Assembly (NCBI GenBank): GCA_026390165.1
Contig: JAPLGM010000027.1
Span: forward strand, 1 to 64,000
DNA: 64,000 nt
Reading direction: 5' to 3'
DNA from: Campylobacterales bacterium
GTDB taxonomy: Bacteria; Campylobacterota; Campylobacteria; Campylobacterales; Sulfurimonadaceae
The translations under genes were made by a program, and so were the position numbers. Under the pieces are notes generated by a model. That model was not told the DNA's origin. It made no database searches and worked only from the letters and a program-made list of their open reading frames with translations. Positions 1 to 7,968 of the stretch are shown here, piece by piece (position 1 is the stretch's first letter; every line of letters begins with the position of its first letter).

Positions 1-133
1 ATGCGAAAATCCAAAGCGCTGACTAATGATTTCGTATAAATATTCGGAAGGCTGTGCTATACTCACTCAGACGGTTTCACACCGCTTCAACCTTCCGGAT
101 AATTTCCGACTCACCCTTCCGAATGTTCCGACG
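1..133. other. left-edge sequence, no gene seen
   Basis: No convincing reading frame is visible. The stretch carries several copies of a TTCCG / CGGAA core, for example around 44-51, 90-98 and 113-131. It directly abuts the point where the transposase reading frame next door loses similarity to its family, so it is probably unrelated DNA joined to a broken insertion sequence. Confidence 0.4.
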
Positions 134-1058
134 TCAGCAGTGAAGAGAGTTTTCAATAGCCCAGTGTCCACGTATTGCTTTTTGGAAAAATAAAGCAGAT
201 TTATCTAAGCTTGAGATAAAAAAAGCTTGATCAACGGTTGTGATATTTTTACTTTTAATAGTGATTTCCCGCCTTACAGATATGATCCGTTTTACTCCTG
301 CCCATCCTTCGATTTCATATAGGTCATCATAGACTTTAATGCATCGTCGTTCAATCCGATTTCCTCGAAGATCACTCTCTTCATCTGTATCTATTGGATC
401 GGATTGAGAAGTATTAAACTCTATTTGCTGTAACAGTTTTTTTTTGGTTTCCCTTAACTCCGACAATATAATCGCAATGGTTATCAATAATCGTCTGGAG
501 CGTCTCTTTTTGGGTGTGCAGCGCATCCATCGTGTAGACGAGTCCCTCTTTCGTCATCGCTGAAATCATCTCTCGAACCAAAGGAATTTCATTACTTTTT
601 GAAACAGTCTTTGCCATACACAGGGTTTCTTTTGTCTCAATGGCAAAGAAGGATACAAGATGAGCAAGCTTTTTATCCTCGTCACTCTCTTTTGTGCCCT
701 GTAATGCTTTCCCGTCAATAGCAATGATTTCATCTTTTAGTAAAGAGTGAAACCCTTTTACCCAATTCTCAAATACAGACAAAAATTGTTTCTCATCGAC
801 ATGTGTCATCACTCGCCATATTGTTACAAATGAGGGTAGTTTTCCATTTTTTGGATGAAGATATTTCCGCAACATTATTTCTTCACGTTTGACAAAGTCC
901 CCAAGTGCCCGATATCCAAAGCATCCGCTGAGTGTCCCCATAATAACGATCATCATCACAATGTCTACAGGATGCATACGCCCTTGTCCTCGTCTAAAAT
1001 CTTCCAACTCGCGCAAGGATTCCCGCAAATTCGTCTTTACTTTTTTTTTCATAACCAA
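134..1058 (-). pseudogene. ISAs1-family DDE transposase, frameshifted and truncated
   Basis: The upstream part (1058 down to about 446) reads like an ISAs1 / H-repeat transposase: an N-terminal DUF4338-like helical region, then IAIDGKALQGTKES with the first catalytic aspartate, and GLVYTMDALHTQKET with the second. The frame breaks in a run of nine A's (minus strand) near 438-446. Removing one A joins GVKGNQKK to KLLQQIEF and restores the family pattern. The second part ends at GHWAIENSLHC and a stop, exactly where relatives continue with the rest of the C-terminal domain, so the 3' end is missing. The frameshift and the truncation together make this an inactive remnant. A TATAAT-like box lies just upstream of the start near 1060-1066. 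Terminal inverted repeats could not be defined. Confidence 0.85.
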
Positions 1059-1510
1059 ATTATACTACAGCATGAAACAACCGTGCACTCGATAGGTGTA
1101 GGGAAAAGTAGTTGGTTGTAAATCTCCCACTCCGGATCCATTTTTGAACCAAATTCATAGCGGTACTCCGGAAATTCTTTCATTGCGGTTTGCACCACAT
1201 TAGACCATTCAAAATCATATTTAAGATAGTAAATAAATGTCATGACACCATTCGAAGTTATCTTACCAACATAATTTCCGATCCGGTAACGTAGTGATTC
1301 CATTTCGATTTTATCTTCAATAAAACTGAGTTGAGTCTCTTCATCTTCAGAGATCATCCCTTTATCGTTTGGCATCTTCATCGTTAATTTGATATATCCC
1401 ATCGTAAATTTATCTTCGCTTGGTAAGTCTGCCGAAATCCCTGCATTCACTAAAACCGAGGCGATATAGCCATCGATTGTTTTCATATACAATTCCCAAT
1501 ATTCTTGCAT
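1049..1510 (-). CDS. DUF695-like protein, C-terminus replaced by IS sequence
   Basis: A 153-residue protein beginning MQEYWELYMKTIDGYIASV, which resembles the start of DUF695-type proteins of unknown function. It starts 3 bp after the hypA stop, so it is the last gene of the hyp operon. Up to about residue 135 (DPEWEIYNQLLFP) it looks intact. The final 15 or so residues (Cys- and Ser-rich, ending CCSIIWL) are encoded by the end of the neighbouring insertion sequence and overlap the transposase start. The native stop codon was probably lost, leaving a short foreign tail. The family assignment is from memory of the pattern and no catalytic residues are apparent. Function is unknown. Confidence 0.55.
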   Translation of the reverse strand: MQEYWELYMKTIDGYIASVLVNAGISADLPSEDKFTMGYIKLTMKMPNDKGMISEDEETQLSFIEDKIEMESLRYRIGNYVGKITSNGVMTFIYYLKYDFEWSNVVQTAMKEFPEYRYEFGSKMDPEWEIYNQLLFPTPIECTVVSCCSIIWL

Positions 1511-1513
1511 ACT

Positions 1514-1855
1514 CTACTCCATTTCCAACGTCATCAGATACATATCTTCACCATCAATTACTTTTACATCCAAGCTCTCACACTGCGGACACTTGTAATG
1601 AATCTCACCCAGTTCCGTGACCGTTTTACACTGATTGCATTCAATCGTCAAAGGCTGCACATTCAGTACGAATTCGGCAGTGTGACAGATCGTTTGTTCT
1701 TTAAACGTATTGAATGCCATTTCCAGAAGATGGGGCTCCACACCGCTCATCTTGCCGATTTTAACAATAATTTTCGTGACGGCCTCGGCTTCGTTCTCTT
1801 TTGCGATATCTTCACACTGTGTCAATAAGGCCTGCACTATCGAATATTCATGCAT
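1514..1855 (-). CDS. hypA: hydrogenase maturation nickel metallochaperone HypA
   Basis: 113 residues, the usual HypA length. The N-terminus MHEYSIV supplies the MHE nickel-binding motif. The C-terminal half holds a structural zinc site made of two CxxC pairs (CNQC near residue 74 and CPQC near residue 90). HypA delivers nickel together with HypB to the hydrogenase large subunit after HypE/HypF/HypC/HypD have assembled the Fe(CN)2CO group. The gene follows hypE with no gap (hypE stop at 1856), so it is the distal part of the hyp operon. Confidence 0.97.
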   Translation of the reverse strand: MHEYSIVQALLTQCEDIAKENEAEAVTKIIVKIGKMSGVEPHLLEMAFNTFKEQTICHTAEFVLNVQPLTIECNQCKTVTELGEIHYKCPQCESLDVKVIDGEDMYLMTLEME

Positions 1856-2848
1856 TTAACAAATCCTCGGAAGAAGCTCACCGTTAGGGGTCTCTAAAAA
1901 TCGTGATGTCCCCCACGGGCTTTTTAAAATGACCTTTTGTGGATATTTTTGGCTCACTTCCCCTACCAGCGAAGCCATAGCGCACACCTCGAAGCTTTTG
2001 AGTATCTCTAGGGCTTTTTCGGCAGACTCTTTTTTGATCGCCAGTACAAACGTCCCCTCGTTCGCCAGTGCCGTCGCTTCAAAGCCCAGCATCTCACAGA
2101 TCCCTTTGACTTCATCGCTTATGGGGATCTTCTCTTCTTCTACTTCGATACAAACATTCGACTGCTTCGCCCACTCATTGAGCACCGCCGCAACCCCTCC
2201 GCGCGTCGCATCGCGCATCGCCGTGATCTTCACCCCCGCGTCCATGAGTGCCTTAACCTGCGGGTACAATGAGTTGCAGTCGGATGAGAGCGTACTGCTC
2301 ATCTCCATCCCCTCACGCGCGGCGAAAATCGTTGCTCCGTGGCATCCGATGTCACGGTTGATGAGGATCACATCCTCTTCGCTCACGTTGTTTGAGCTGA
2401 TCCCCGCTTGGACGATTTCGCCGAGTCCTGTAGTGTTAATGAATATCTTATCCACGCTTCCTTTCGGCACCACCTTCGTATCACCGCTCACGACCACAGC
2501 ACCGTTAATCGCCAATTCTTTCCTCATACTCTCGACGATCCGCTCCAGTAATTCAACCTCAAACCCCTCTTCAATGATGACACTGCACGTCAAATATTTA
2601 GGCTGTGCCCCCATCATCGCTAGGTCGTTGCACGTACCGCACACCGCGAGCTTCCCAATATCCGCCCCAGCAAAAAAGAGGGGGCTGACCGTAAAACTAT
2701 CGGTAGTCATCGCCAAATTACCAATCACCGCCGCATCTTCACTGCGCTCTAAAATCTCGTTTTTAAAGGCTTTGTAAAATACCTTTTTGATCAGCTCGTT
2801 GTTCTCTTCGCCGCCGTTGCCTTGGGCGAGGGTTATGGTTTTGGTCAT
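1856..2848 (-). CDS. hypE: carbamoyl-dehydrating cyanide-forming protein HypE
   Basis: 330 residues of the AIR-synthase/ThiL fold. The N-terminus ITLAQGNGGEENNELI is typical of HypE. The C-terminus ends PRIC, whose terminal cysteine receives the carbamoyl group from HypF and is dehydrated with ATP to thiocyanate, the source of the active-site cyanide ligands. Its start codon overlaps the stop of the upstream YhcG-like gene (ATGA). Because hyp genes normally run uninterrupted, that coupling means hypE now depends on read-through across the inserted island or on an internal promoter. The first four residues, MTKT, and the ribosome-binding region are duplicated at the start of the upstream gene. 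Confidence 0.97.
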   Translation of the reverse strand: MTKTITLAQGNGGEENNELIKKVFYKAFKNEILERSEDAAVIGNLAMTTDSFTVSPLFFAGADIGKLAVCGTCNDLAMMGAQPKYLTCSVIIEEGFEVELLERIVESMRKELAINGAVVVSGDTKVVPKGSVDKIFINTTGLGEIVQAGISSNNVSEEDVILINRDIGCHGATIFAAREGMEMSSTLSSDCNSLYPQVKALMDAGVKITAMRDATRGGVAAVLNEWAKQSNVCIEVEEEKIPISDEVKGICEMLGFEATALANEGTFVLAIKKESAEKALEILKSFEVCAMASLVGEVSQKYPQKVILKSPWGTSRFLETPNGELLPRIC

Positions 2849-2883
2849 TGGTCGTCCTCATTTAATATATCCGAATTTTCAAA
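2838..2883. repeat. direct repeat copy A at the yhcG/hypE junction
   Basis: About 46 bp that recur with a handful of differences at 3884-3929. The shared block contains the end of the upstream frame (ENS..LNED.Q), a GAGGAC ribosome-binding region and the start MTKT of the downstream frame. The two copies flank the YhcG-like gene almost exactly, which suggests that the gene, with its upstream boundary, was inserted through a duplication. Confidence 0.75.
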
Positions 2884-3894
2884 CTCTTTATGAAGTTCTT
2901 TTATGAGCTCTTCTTCACTTGGCAGATAGAGCTGATATTTACTTGCAAGTATTGTTTTATTATTCTCTGGAAGGGTGTATTTGACTACCGTATCATTTTT
3001 ATCGGCACACAGTAACACGCCGATCGTCGGGTTTTCAAACTCTTGCTTTTCTGCTCTGTCAAAATAGTTGACATACATTTGTAACTGTCCAATATCTTGA
3101 TGTGTCAATTTATGCGTTTTAATCTCAAACACTACGAAACATTGAAGCAACCTATTGTAAAAAACCAAATCGACAAAAAAATCATCTCCATCGATATGTA
3201 TCCGTTTTTGACGAGCAACAAATGAAAATCCATTCCCAAGTTCCAATAAAAAGGCTTGGAGATTTGAGATAATCGCACTTTCAAAATCTTTTTCATAATA
3301 AACGCTTTTTTTCTCTAAACCTAAAAACTCTAAAACCATCGGGTCTTTTATGATCTCATTTGGATTGAGCGGAAATTTTTCACTTCTTGATACTTCTAAA
3401 ACGGATTGTTTATCATTGCTCAAAAGCAGCCTCTCATACAATGATGCGTTTATTTGCCGTTCAAGGTCTCTGCTGCTCCAGTTATTTTTTCTACTTTCTG
3501 CAATATAAAACTCTCTTTTATCATTGTCCTCTATTCGCAAAAGAAGTTTATATTGCGTCCAACTCAATTGTGAACGCAGTGCGTTCACAATTGGAAAAGC
3601 TTTGTTAAATTGCAAAAATAAGTAAAGTTGCCGATAAGAATATCCGCTTCCGTAAATAGGTTCCAACTCATTAGAGAGATTTTTAATGATCGCTTTTCCA
3701 TATTCAGCCCTATCATCTCCCCCTTGAACCTCTTCGTAAATTCTTTTACCTATATTCCAATAGAGCAACACCCGCTCAAAATCAATAGCGCGTATGGCTT
3801 TTTGTTGAGAGGTCGCTATGAGGTTTTTTACATCATCTGTGAGAATTTTAGTTTGTAACGCTTCATTGATGTTTTGGTTTGGTGTTTTGGTCAT
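2845..3894 (-). CDS. YhcG/DUF1016-type PDDEXK nuclease family protein
   Basis: 349 residues matching the YhcG family: an N-terminal DUF1016 helical domain (AIDFERVLLYWNIGKRIYEE, SYRQLYLFLQF, SQLSWTQYKLLLRI) followed by a C-terminal nuclease-like domain from about residue 190. Visible PDDEXK elements are DDFFVDLVFYN (acidic residue of motif II) and FVVFEIKT (ExK). Such proteins are often found next to restriction or other defence genes, and their exact activity is poorly known. Here the gene overlaps a 55-codon ORF upstream (ATGA) and hypE downstream (ATGA), so it is translated as part of the hyp message. It belongs to the island with the NTPase and Fic genes. Confidence 0.85.
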   Translation of the reverse strand: MTKTPNQNINEALQTKILTDDVKNLIATSQQKAIRAIDFERVLLYWNIGKRIYEEVQGGDDRAEYGKAIIKNLSNELEPIYGSGYSYRQLYLFLQFNKAFPIVNALRSQLSWTQYKLLLRIEDNDKREFYIAESRKNNWSSRDLERQINASLYERLLLSNDKQSVLEVSRSEKFPLNPNEIIKDPMVLEFLGLEKKSVYYEKDFESAIISNLQAFLLELGNGFSFVARQKRIHIDGDDFFVDLVFYNRLLQCFVVFEIKTHKLTHQDIGQLQMYVNYFDRAEKQEFENPTIGVLLCADKNDTVVKYTLPENNKTILASKYQLYLPSEEELIKELHKEFENSDILNEDDQ

Positions 3895-3929
3895 TGTGCG
3901 TCCTCATTTAATTTTTCAGAATTTTCAAT
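3884..3929. repeat. direct repeat copy B upstream of the yhcG-like gene
   Basis: Second copy of the 46-bp direct repeat described at 2838-2883. It spans the C-terminal codons of the 55-codon ORF and the start of the YhcG-like gene. Confidence 0.75.
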
Positions 3930-4058
3930 TTGTCCACCAGAGAGTTGGACGGAATCAATTGAATAAACTTTTTGATAGCTGTTGAAACATATCTGCGATT
4001 TAATTGCGGCAAATTCGCCATAATTAGAGTTCTTTACCATCTCGTCTGCCTTTAACAT
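3891..4058 (-). CDS. small ORF (55 codons) between NTPase and yhcG
   Basis: The frame starts with ATG at 4058-4056, preceded by a GAGG-type ribosome-binding site, and reads MLKADEMVKNSNYGEFAAIK, ending IENSEKLNEDAQ. Its stop overlaps the YhcG-like start as ATGA. Its last residues resemble the tail of the YhcG-like protein (ENSDILNEDDQ), because both lie inside the direct repeat. It could be a real small protein of the island or the 3' remnant of a lost gene. It is probably translated, given the coupling, but its function is unknown. Confidence 0.45.
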   Translation of the reverse strand: MLKADEMVKNSNYGEFAAIKSQICFNSYQKVYSIDSVQLSGGQIENSEKLNEDAQ

Positions 4059-4075
4059 TTTCACTATCCTCTTTA

Positions 4076-7000
4076 TTATTCAGAATAAAAGTTAATAAAT
4101 AAATGCACTATCTTCATATTGCTTTTTTCTGTAAATCCAACTTTTAAATTCTCTTTTTGAATATCTTCGACACTAAAGCCTGAAAAATGTTTTTGATATT
4201 TATTCCATAGTCCTTCAAAATCTTTGACTTTTGAATATACGAGTATAAAATTACATCTATTTCCAGATGTGTCATATTTATTGATTAGTTTGTCATAATG
4301 CGTTTCAATAGTTGTTTTTACATCACTTTTTAATTCAAAAGCTTCTATAGCACTTTCAATAACACTACTCTCTTTATTTCGTACAACTAAATCTCTTTCG
4401 CCAACACTTTTCCCACTTTGAGATTCACCGCCACGACTTTGGTCTGCAATATTATATTTTCTATGTATCAGAGCATCACGAAATCTATCATTTACTAAGT
4501 CTTCAATCTCATTATAAATAGTCTTTCGACTATCCATCAAGATTAAAGAACTTTCAATCAAATCATCTTTTAATTTTTCATAATCGAAGAATCTATTATC
4601 AGATTCACTTGGTACAAAACTATCTAAAATATTTTTGTAATCTTTATTATCTTCTCTATTTTTTAACTGTAAATTATAGGCAATCTCCAGTTGCCTTTTA
4701 ATCCTAGTCTCTAATTTGATATTAGAACTATCTTTCAACTGTTCAAGTAAATCAATGTTACTTATATCTTCACCCAAGCTAGTTAAAATATTATTTATTA
4801 CTCCATACATATCATCGTAAATATCAGGAGAATAACCGCCTTTTGGATGATAGTATTCATGGAAAAAATCAAAGTAATTTTCCAATATAAATCTTATATT
4901 TTCACTATTTAAATTTCTTACTCCTGTTTTATACAATAAAGCCATTAGACTTTTAAATCTTTTTCTATGAACTGGACATATATTCAACACATCAAATTTA
5001 TCAAATTGATACACAGGTTTTAAAAAGTTAACATTTGCACTCATTGAAAAAATTAAATGACTCTTTCCTTTTGGATAAAGCAAAGTAATAAAATCCTCGA
5101 ACGCACGGTTTTTATCTATCGTAAATAAATATTCAAAATAGATAGTAAAATTCGTAATATCTTTTGTACACAACTCTTTTATAAATTCATAATTATCATG
5201 GTTTATAGCTATTATTTGAGTGAAATAGTCTTTACTCTCTGTATTCAATGTAGTTAAGTGAGGAAAAATATTTTGTTTTATTTCTTCTATTAAATCTTGC
5301 AAGATTGCTAGATTAAATATCTCTAGCTTTTTAAATAAATCAATAAACTGATAATCTAAACTTGATTTTGTAAACTCGTTTTGTTTCAATGTATGATTCA
5401 GAACTTCAATAGACAATGAAATTAAATTGCCGATATTCTTTTTTGAAATATATAAAAAATAACCTTTTGACAATCTTCCATTGCTTAATGTATGCCAAAA
5501 AAACTTTTTGTACTCTTCTTCAGTAGCTATTAATTCATCAATCTCATCATTACTAATATTTGAAAATAAATAGTTGTACAACATACTAAAGTAATAAACT
5601 CTATGGGTTGATAATTTTTCTTTAATAGTTAAATACAACTCATCATTTTGAAACTCTTTTTTAGTCAAATCTATAAAAGACTGATATTTATCTCCTAAAT
5701 CTTCTCTCAATTTTTCATATGTTTTTTTCTCATCATGGTGTCTTCCTTTGGCTATCAAATACACATTTAAAATATCACTTTGTGTAGTCAGAGAGTTTAT
5801 TGCATTTTCATAACGCTTCTGCTCTTCTTTTTTTTCTCTAGCTTCTTGTCGTTCCCATTGTTTGTCTCTCCATTTTTTTTCTTGCTCTCTCTGCTTTGCC
5901 CACATATCTTCCATGTATATTTCAAAGTCACTGTTTTTCATCAATAAATCAAAAATAGCATCAATTTTAAATCTAAGACACAAATAGTGTTCTTTAAAAT
6001 TTTGGATTGGATATCTTTCAAATATATCATCCAATTCTTCAATACTTATTGTATAAAATTGCAAAATATCCAATATGTTTTTAAAACATCTATCGTCGGT
6101 CTTTTGACTGAAAAAATAGTTGCAAAAGTCATTTTTAATATCATTGAAATCAAGTGTAAAATCATCTTTATCATATTCAGAAACATGCCATGTGATATGT
6201 ATCAAATTCGATTCAATAAACTCATCAATAGTTGCTAAAATACTTTTATCTTCAATAAATTGATAATTTTTTAAAATCATAAAAATAATGCAACTTATTT
6301 GCTCATCACTGTATTCCCTACTTTTTCTTTCATAATTTTCAACTATAAAGTTAAACCAAAATAATATATCTGCAACATCTATTTCTAATAATTGGTGTTT
6401 TTGAAACTCAGAAAAATTTTGCAATAAAGCTATTAACTCTTCAAATTCAATATGTTTATACAATATATGAAAAATAGGTAAATATAAATAATCTTCATGT
6501 ACATCAATTAGATCATTTGCAATAATAAAAGAAAACAGTCTTTTATTGTATGCTATATTATTTATATAGTAAATTTTTATATATTCAGTGCATAGATGTT
6601 TATCCGATTTCATATTTTCGAGTATTTCAAATATAATATCTTCAAGTCCTATTGAATAATTATGTTCTAAAAGACTCACTAAATAGACAAATAGCTCTCT
6701 ATCAACATTATTTATATTTATATTTTTTCTAACTAACTCGTCGATACTATCTACTGAATTTAGTTTTACAAGTGAGCTATTTTTTATATACTCCCATTTT
6801 CCCCAAGCTTTTTGTCTCTCTTTTTGTAAGATATTTAGCATTGAACCCAATAAAACAGTTTGTTCTTCTTTTGATAAATACGGATGTCGTCTAAAAATCA
6901 ATGGATCAAAATCAATAAAATGTTTAAAAAAGTTCACTTCGATATTTGTAAGATAAATAATCACTTCTTCAAACTCTTCATAAAATCCATAATTGTATGC

Positions 7001-7966
7001 AAATATCTTTTTTATTATTGAAACATCTAGTTGTTTAGCATTTATAAAATACGCTGTTAAATATTCTTGAATCGATTTATGAAAAAATCTTGTATTGTCT
7101 CTGTTTCCACTAAATAATGCGGTATCAAATACAATATTTAACTCTTCTCCTGTTATTTCAATATCATTTAATTTATATAATTCACTAGGCAATTTGTTGA
7201 TATTTTCTATTGAAATAGTTCTTTTTCTATTAAGCATCATATATGTTGCTATTGATGAAGCGATAGAAAACATTTTGTCTGATGACAATTTTAATAACTG
7301 TCGCTTTCTTTCATTATCAGTTTCAAGAACCAAATGCTCTTTTATAATTTCTTGATATATTTCAAAATACTTAAGTAATTTTCCTCTATATTTATCAAAA
7401 TTGTCAATAAGATAAATTACTATTAGTATATTTTTTAATAATTGATCTAAATAGTTTTGCTCTATAAATTCCCAAAACTCATCTACATTAACACTTTTTT
7501 GTTTCAAAATTTCATTTATATTCTCTGTACTCAATTCCTCAATATAGAAAACTTCTAAATCCTCATCAATCGTTTTTAGTTCTTCTTCAAATGTCTCTTT
7601 CCATTCAACATATCTACATGTGATAATAAACTTTACATTTGGATTTATCTCTTTGCATTTTTTAATATATTTCGATAAATTTCTTTTTAGAACTTTATCG
7701 CTATCATTTTTCGACAATGCTTCATCAATAGAATCCAGCAAAACAACATCAATATCTTCATTCATTTGTTCGTCTTCTTCAACAAACATTAACTCAACAA
7801 AGATACTTTTTTGAGGGTTTAATTCTTTGTACTTTTCTAATTGTTTGGTTTTACCTGAAGCTGGTTCTCCAAGAATGACTGATATTTCATTATCTAAAAG
7901 GTTTTCAAATATTGATTTTTCATTTGTTATATTATTTATATATGTTCTCTCAATAAAGTAACTCAT
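4076..7966 (-). CDS. large STAND/NACHT-like NTPase with C-terminal PDDEXK-like nuclease motif
   Basis: About 1296 residues. The P-loop lies at residues 33-40 (GEPASGKT), a NACHT-like Walker B at about 73-83 (DVVLLDSIDEA) and a sensor-like IITCRYVEW near 115. The long middle is rich in helices, Leu and Ile, consistent with a repeat-type sensor, and includes a charged KKWRDKQWERQEAREKKEEQ coiled-coil-like stretch. The C-terminal 120 residues begin SRGGESQSGKSVGERDLVV and continue to IEAFELK, which fits a PDDEXK nuclease (acidic D followed by ExK about 20 residues later). The start chosen is the ATG at 7966, two bases after the Fic stop; an upstream in-frame start at 7987 overlaps Fic. The gene is visibly more AT-rich than its hyp neighbours, suggesting transfer. 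Domain order (NTPase first, nuclease last) is the reverse of well-known Avs proteins. An antiphage role is inferred from architecture. Confidence 0.7.
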   Translation of the reverse strand: MSYFIERTYINNITNEKSIFENLLDNEISVILGEPASGKTKQLEKYKELNPQKSIFVELMFVEEDEQMNEDIDVVLLDSIDEALSKNDSDKVLKRNLSKYIKKCKEINPNVKFIITCRYVEWKETFEEELKTIDEDLEVFYIEELSTENINEILKQKSVNVDEFWEFIEQNYLDQLLKNILIVIYLIDNFDKYRGKLLKYFEIYQEIIKEHLVLETDNERKRQLLKLSSDKMFSIASSIATYMMLNRKRTISIENINKLPSELYKLNDIEITGEELNIVFDTALFSGNRDNTRFFHKSIQEYLTAYFINAKQLDVSIIKKIFAYNYGFYEEFEEVIIYLTNIEVNFFKHFIDFDPLIFRRHPYLSKEEQTVLLGSMLNILQKERQKAWGKWEYIKNSSLVKLNSVDSIDELVRKNININNVDRELFVYLVSLLEHNYSIGLEDIIFEILENMKSDKHLCTEYIKIYYINNIAYNKRLFSFIIANDLIDVHEDYLYLPIFHILYKHIEFEELIALLQNFSEFQKHQLLEIDVADILFWFNFIVENYERKSREYSDEQISCIIFMILKNYQFIEDKSILATIDEFIESNLIHITWHVSEYDKDDFTLDFNDIKNDFCNYFFSQKTDDRCFKNILDILQFYTISIEELDDIFERYPIQNFKEHYLCLRFKIDAIFDLLMKNSDFEIYMEDMWAKQREQEKKWRDKQWERQEAREKKEEQKRYENAINSLTTQSDILNVYLIAKGRHHDEKKTYEKLREDLGDKYQSFIDLTKKEFQNDELYLTIKEKLSTHRVYYFSMLYNYLFSNISNDEIDELIATEEEYKKFFWHTLSNGRLSKGYFLYISKKNIGNLISLSIEVLNHTLKQNEFTKSSLDYQFIDLFKKLEIFNLAILQDLIEEIKQNIFPHLTTLNTESKDYFTQIIAINHDNYEFIKELCTKDITNFTIYFEYLFTIDKNRAFEDFITLLYPKGKSHLIFSMSANVNFLKPVYQFDKFDVLNICPVHRKRFKSLMALLYKTGVRNLNSENIRFILENYFDFFHEYYHPKGGYSPDIYDDMYGVINNILTSLGEDISNIDLLEQLKDSSNIKLETRIKRQLEIAYNLQLKNREDNKDYKNILDSFVPSESDNRFFDYEKLKDDLIESSLILMDSRKTIYNEIEDLVNDRFRDALIHRKYNIADQSRGGESQSGKSVGERDLVVRNKESSVIESAIEAFELKSDVKTTIETHYDKLINKYDTSGNRCNFILVYSKVKDFEGLWNKYQKHFSGFSVEDIQKENLKVGFTEKSNMKIVHLFINFYSE

Positions 7967-7968
7967 AA

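Noticed and set aside
438-446. A-run as a programmed ribosomal frameshift in the transposase
   Set aside because: The downstream frame is also truncated, so no complete transposase would be made either way.
1929-2777. Long plus-strand open frame opposite hypE
   Set aside because: Its translation is Ser/Pro/Thr-rich with no family pattern, and it lies entirely within the well-supported hypE gene on the other strand.
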